DNA of 64,000 bases, taken from Hirudo medicinalis. Its lineage: Eukaryota; Annelida; Clitellata; Hirudinida; Hirudinidae. Position numbers and translations under genes: made by a program. Position 1 is the stretch's first letter. Every line of letters begins with the position of its first letter. The stretch lies in the NCBI GenBank assembly GCA_011800805.1, contig MPNW01000041.1, positions 62,001 through 126,000 on the forward strand, written 5' to 3'. The notes beneath the pieces are model-generated. The model did no database searches, was not told the origin of the DNA, and was given only the letters and a program-made list of their open reading frames with translations. This document shows, in pieces, positions 59,322 to 64,000 of this stretch.

Positions 59322-61298
59322 ATCTTTTTATCATGACTAATAAATAGCCAGATTCTTCATTTTGATTAGAAAGTATTTCCAAAGTTATTTGTCGCAACTT
59401 TCAAGCTATCTTCTAGAATCAGTAAACAACAACCGACGAACTATAACCAATAAAATCGACATTAGTGCAAAGAATTTATGAAGAATGGTAAACCTAGTAA
59501 ATACTACCTAATTTTATAGCCGGCACCTCCTTAATGATTGTTCTCCTGCAGAATAACTTTGCATGGTCCTCATTGTTTGCCTCGAAGAAAATAGTTCAAG
59601 GCTCAAGCCTTTCTCACGATTCACTGAAATTGTAAATATTTCCCAATACTAAAATGATGCGAACATATGACAATGAATTTCACCTCTCGCAATCTCTTTC
59701 GTGTGAATATTCAGACAACAACCTTTTGTAGATGCTCAAGAAATCTTAAGAATTCATCTCTGAAATTTAAACTGAATTTGTTATCTGTTAATTATTTGCT
59801 TATGAAATTGGCGAGGTAGGAATCCTTTAGAAGAAAATCCTTTATACCCCGTAAATAAATAATTTAAAATTATGGATTAAAGTTACCACATCAAATTTAA
59901 AAAATCTGTTATGAACTGTAAGAAGGTTCCAGTCCTTGTCAAATTATCAGATATGTTTTTCTTAAACTTTGAAAAAATGCAAAATAATTTCGAAATCGCT
60001 GCAAACCAGCAAACAACATTCGTAGAAGCATTTCGCATAATTTTTATCTGCAATTCCATCGTTCACAACTATTACCGACCACAATACGTTTTATCAGTCG
60101 CATCATAATAATTTAAAATAATTTAATCGTATCATACGAGGCATATTTTTGTTATCTTATGTTTTATTTTGTCAGCTCCAACTGAAACCCCCGATAACAA
60201 GTGCAAACGTGTAAGTTTTATTTATTTGCTAAATAAAAATTGCTTTCTTTGCTTCGTTCATTCTCATCATGAATGACCATCTCACATGAGGATTACATAA
60301 TTAACGGTAATTAACTAAAATTATGATTTTGACGTTGACGTTGACCAATGAAAATGAAGTCAACAAAGTTTTGTAACATTATTTGTAACCGTTTATTAAA
60401 AAATGTCTCCTTTGTTGGTCAGAAGTCCTCGTTAAATGAACCTCTGTTGACCTTACAACAAAATGAGGAGCTGGTAGGACCTTGGAAGGTACGAAATGAG
60501 GCGGCGGTAGATGATCGATCGTGTCACTGACTAACAAGAATATCTCTAACGTTAATTGACTGGTAAGTTACCAGTTAGAATTATAAATTTGAAAATAAAT
60601 GAAAATCATGTTAATTTAAAAAACCCATTCAAATGAAAATACCTAATATATTAAAAAAATGGGCTAATGGTCGAGGTATTTCGTAATAACATTTTAATAT
60701 TTACAGATAATAAATAATTTTATATCGCGGTTTTTAATTTAAAGACAAAATTAGCCCAACGGTTTTATGAATTAATTAATATATGATTAACATAGACACA
60801 ACGTTACCTTTTAAAATATGCTTAATTTGTAGAATCGATAGAAAGCGCTTAAAATTAATTTCGAATATTTGTGCAGTTGCAATGCGTTTGTTTCTTCCTC
60901 TTTTCAGGAAAGGGAGCAGAAGTTTACCATCCAACTTCAGACCAATAAATCTAATCTAATGAGGAAAGTTTTTATTCATGTTTTTTTTTCAATTTGTTTA
61001 TTTTAAACAAAAAATAAAAATTACTGTATTTGTTTAAATAATGATTTGGGATGACATTTATTTAATACATAGCACATTCTTCCAGTGGCCTTGAATCAAT
61101 ATATATCAATGTAATAATATAAATCATCCCTCAGACCAATACAATATTTTATCAAATCACCGATGAATTTATCATACTCTTTATTTTCAGATATTGAAAT
61201 ATTCACATTCGATGTCAACTTTCCCTCTTAATTTTTCGAACTATTTTCGTTCATATTTAGGAAAACATTATTGTACAAAAAAGAATGTATGACCAACT
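59322..61298. other. Upstream flank of MLK; no gene seen
   Basis: A/T-rich. ORFs at 59911-60108 and 60348-60530 show no domain and no supporting splice pattern. Presumed to include the MLK promoter. Confidence 0.45.
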
Positions 61299-61695
61299 GT
61301 TCTCGGGCCGCCGAGAGACAAGTGCCAGGGGCCCGGCAATTTTTTAGGGCCCTTGTCTTAAAATATTGCAATCGTTTACGCAAAGTTTGTAATTTAAATA
61401 ATTTAGGATTATAAAATAATATTACTACCATACCTAGTCAATTACAACAACTTACGGAAAAAAACTGGTATGGCATAGAAATATTGTTGATTTTACAACC
61501 GCAATTTTGCATAAATTTAACGAGAGCAATTTTTCAAAATATATATCGATATGAATCAAATATGAGCTTATATTATTATTATTATTATGATTTGACGACT
61601 TGCCTTTTGAAATCTTTTTTCTTAAAAAATATAGTTTAGGAGCCCGTGGCCGCCTTGCCTAGAAGCCTGAAATCTCTGTCGGTGGCCCTGAGAAC
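61299..61695. mobile_element. Small DNA transposon/MITE-like element with terminal inverted repeats
   Basis: The ends are inverted copies: GTTCTCGGGCCGCCGAGAGA at 61299-61318 and, complementing the right end (61673-61695), GTTCTCAGGGCCACCGACAG. A further inner GGGCCC-rich word occurs on both sides. The interior is A/T-rich, about 350 bp, with no transposase. Target-site duplication was not identified. Confidence 0.55.
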
Positions 61696-62348
61696 AAGGA
61701 ATGGTTATTTTGCAGACCTCGGTCTTTGTTACCCACAATAAGTAGATGTTAAAAGTTATGTTAACGCAGGAGTTCACCACCTCCTACTTATATTAGAAAT
61801 TGGCAGCTGGCCTTTCGCTGGGCTTAGCGAGCTTGAATTATTGATCCGTTTGCAAGAATCATTTAAATTGTATAGATATTTTACAAGCTTATACAAAGCA
61901 TTCTTAATACTGGATATAAAATATGGATGTGATGTGGATGCAACGTACAGATGAGATGCATGCAGTGACAATGAGCTTTTTTTTGTTGCTCATACTGCTG
62001 CTTCTTCAAACATAATTGTATAATTTGGAGTCATCAAATGTTCATCAGAGGTTTTTAAAGTTTTTCAATGTTTTATCTTGAATCGAGCACAACTTAAATA
62101 AACTCAAATCATAAAAGTCGGATGAAATACCAAAATATTCTAAAAGCATTAACAATTTATTCTGGTTTTAATGCAACAATTAAAACAATTTAGCAGAAGC
62201 ATTTTGAAAGCATTTGACAACTAAAGTATTGAAACCAAAAATTGAAACAAATCTTATCATCAAAGATATTATATACTTATGTCGGAACAAAGAAGCATTT
62301 GTAATTAACTAAAAAGCTGATAAGAAATCGATATTCTCATCATTTTCT
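61696..62348. other. 3' flank of the LIM-SH3 gene
   Basis: No exons. A TTTATT at 62156-62161 is AATAAA on the minus strand, about 190 bp past the stop, and is a plausible poly(A) signal. Confidence 0.45.
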
Positions 62349-62789
62349 TCAGATCTGTTCGGCATAAGTCGCAGGTATAAGTCCTCTCTGACCTGTCCTT
62401 TCCACTGTTCCAATGATCCAACCCTCGTCGACAACCTCCACATTTACTATTCTGTCACCTTCGTTCATACTGGCTTCGTCCGTATCACCGGCCTCGTAAT
62501 CATACATGGCCTTGTAGGTCAGACCCTGCGATATCAGATTATCAGAAATAATTGCAAGACTTCGACTGATATTAATGGTGATACCTGTTATAATAATAGT
62601 CGTATCACTAAAATATCAATTGCAATAATAATAATAATAATAAAAATAATAATGGTAATGATAATGATAATAATAGTAATAATGCTAATGATAGCGATAG
62701 TAATAGTGATAGTGATAGTGATAATGATAATGATAATGGTAATGATGATGATGATGATTGATGATTGCTATTATTATTAATATTATTAA

Positions 62790-62849
<60 letters not shown>

Positions 62850-62981
62850 NNNNNNNNNNNNNNNNNNNNNNNNNNNNNNNNNNNNNNNNNNNNNNNNNNN
62901 NNNNNNNNNNNNNNNNNNNNNNNNNNNNNNNNNNNNNNNNNNNNNNNNNNNNNNNNNNNNNNNNNNNNNNNNNNNNNNNNN

Positions 62982-63019
<38 letters not shown>

Positions 63020-63044
63020 ATCATCATCATCATCATCATCATCG

Positions 63045-63115
<71 letters not shown>

Positions 63116-63603
63116 GTCATCATACCTGGCTATTTAACGACGAAATCTCCTTTAACCTTCTCTGCTCAGGAGTTTCAGCAACTGTTGTTGCTTTGATCTG
63201 AGGACTGTGACTGTCAAAAAAGATGCCTGTGTTGACAAAGGGTGTTACATGTTCACAACAAGTGTCAAGTTATTGAAGCTAACGCGCTGCAATATGGCTG
63301 CTTGTTGAATCCCTTGCAATTCTTGAGGTTCAACTGCATACCGCACTCCGTGCACTTGAAACAGAGTTTGTGCCAGGACTAAACTTAATAAAAATTACTT
63401 AAAGAAAAGTCATTTTAATAAAAATTCAAGTTTCTCTTAAATATTATTTTAAATATAAAATTTTAAATCCTTCCTAGCATTGTTCAATGGCAAGATCACT
63501 TCCAGCATTTATAATTCTTAATTTTGTAACGTACCTTGTCGAGACATTTCAATTCCTCAGCTGGATATACAATTTTGTCGCACTTTCCACATCTTTTAGC
63601 CAT
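62349..63603 (-). CDS. LASP-like LIM and SH3 protein without visible nebulin repeats, 141 aa
   Basis: Relatives (LASP1, nebulette, Lasp) link actin filaments to focal contacts. Four exons: 63603-63535, 63378-63284, 63210-63126 and 62525-62349. Exons 1-2 make one LIM domain: [36 protein letters not shown] and [10 protein letters not shown]. Exon 3 ([20 protein letters not shown]) matches the short linker that in LASP1 leads into the nebulin repeats. Exon 4 is an SH3: [49 protein letters not shown]. Exon 3 and exon 4 are both phase 0 and join directly, giving LIM-linker-SH3. LASP1 has two nebulin repeats and about 260 aa. The missing repeats may lie in the N gap at 62850-62981 or be truly absent. 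Confidence 0.88.
62600..62849. repeat. (ATA/ATT)n and (GATAGT)n microsatellite in the LIM-SH3 intron
   Basis: Variable TAA/TGA trinucleotides grading into pure ATT, ending at the N gap. Confidence 0.9.
62850..62981. other. Assembly gap (132 N)
   Basis: N run between an ATT block and an ATC block inside intron 3 of the LIM-SH3 gene. Confidence 0.95.
62982..63122. repeat. (ATC)n microsatellite
   Basis: Nearly pure ATC repeats up to the exon 3 donor (63125), so the repeat abuts the splice site. Confidence 0.93.
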
Positions 63604-64000
63604 TTTTTGATCAGATTATCGTAAACTTCTGAAAACTAGGAAGAGAAATGTTCAGCAAATTGAGAACAGCAGTTTTCTTTATTGCTGCCTTCAAGCAATT
63701 ACGCTCAATTAATTCAACAGCTAGCAGAATACGGACTTTATTGTTAGGTGTCTGTGCTCCCCATGTCACGCATGAAATGTTTGCCGAATCAGCACTACAT
63801 GATTTCTTTCGAGAAGTATGCTCTTAATTATTGGTTCTACGATGTCTTCCTCGATATTATTTAAGTAGATTTAAGTGGTTAGTTAATTATTTTGATTATA
63901 AGAGTAAATGATGAATGATCGAGATTGTTAATCCATCTTAAAGCTTTTATTTAAAAAAATGTGCTACTATTTTAAGAACATTTATAAGATAGGTTTTATT
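63604..64000. other. 5' flank of the LIM-SH3 gene
   Basis: No further coding exon was recognised. A/T-rich; presumed 5' UTR and promoter. Confidence 0.4.

Noticed and set aside
62758..63201. ORFs with poly-Ser/poly-His across the gap
   Set aside because: They come from ATT/ATC repeats and N translated as X; the real LIM-SH3 exon here is on the other strand.

Overview
This window is AT-rich nuclear DNA from an invertebrate animal. It contains intron-rich genes with GT–AG splice sites, long intergenic stretches, microsatellites, non-LTR retrotransposon fragments, a Tc1/mariner relic and a tRNA-derived SINE family. The phylum cannot be fixed by eye. The gene set (COUP-TF, Hes with WRPW, integrin alpha, MLK, LASP-like, MAK/CILK1) is metazoan; the compact genes and AT richness would suit an ascidian or another soft-bodied marine invertebrate, but this is only a guess. 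The sequence is draft assembly: there are two N runs (5131-5319 and 62850-62981) and several single-N joins.

Layout. 1-1578 (-): 5' part of a MAK/CILK1 ciliary kinase. 2.0-5.1 kb: retroelement debris, the first SINE, a hairpin element and a short repeat here called family X. 6.7-7.5 kb (-): a 181-residue Hes-type bHLH-WRPW repressor with a repeated upstream motif. 8-17.2 kb: mostly gene-free, with a 26-bp minisatellite, an RT/RNase H retroelement relic, a LINE 3' tail and a Tc1/mariner relic abutting a SINE. 17.7-20.6 kb (-): COUP-TF/Seven-up (NR2F) nuclear receptor. 20.6-29.4 kb: gene-poor, rich in microsatellites, with reverse-transcriptase remnants and a SINE. 29.5-31.5 kb (+): SGT co-chaperone, 313 aa. 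34.2-40.1 kb (+): exportin-2/CSE1L in 26 exons, with a one-base frameshift in the assembly. 41.2-41.8 kb (+): C9orf85-like protein. 42.2-42.7 kb (-): SEM1/DSS1. 43.3-50.8 kb (-): integrin alpha, 1035 aa, with a GC-AG intron. 51.4-53.1 kb (+): RAD1 checkpoint clamp subunit. 54.9-59.3 kb (-): mixed-lineage kinase with SH3, kinase, zipper and CRIB-like regions. 62.3-63.6 kb (-): a short LIM-SH3 protein of the LASP type without visible nebulin repeats.

The genes are unrelated housekeeping and developmental loci, not a cluster with one function. Integrin alpha and RAD1 are divergent and 543 bp apart; C9orf85 and SEM1 converge. Exon models were built by hand from homology, splice sites and phase. 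Every multi-exon model closes in frame except exportin-2, which is exactly one base short.

The least expected signal is the SINE family. It has a tRNA-like A/B-box head and a tail that can fold into hairpins. Two tail subfamilies differ in sequence but keep the stem, with wobble or compensating changes. The other main points are family X, the LIM-SH3 protein without nebulin repeats, and the Hes gene with no recognisable Orange domain.
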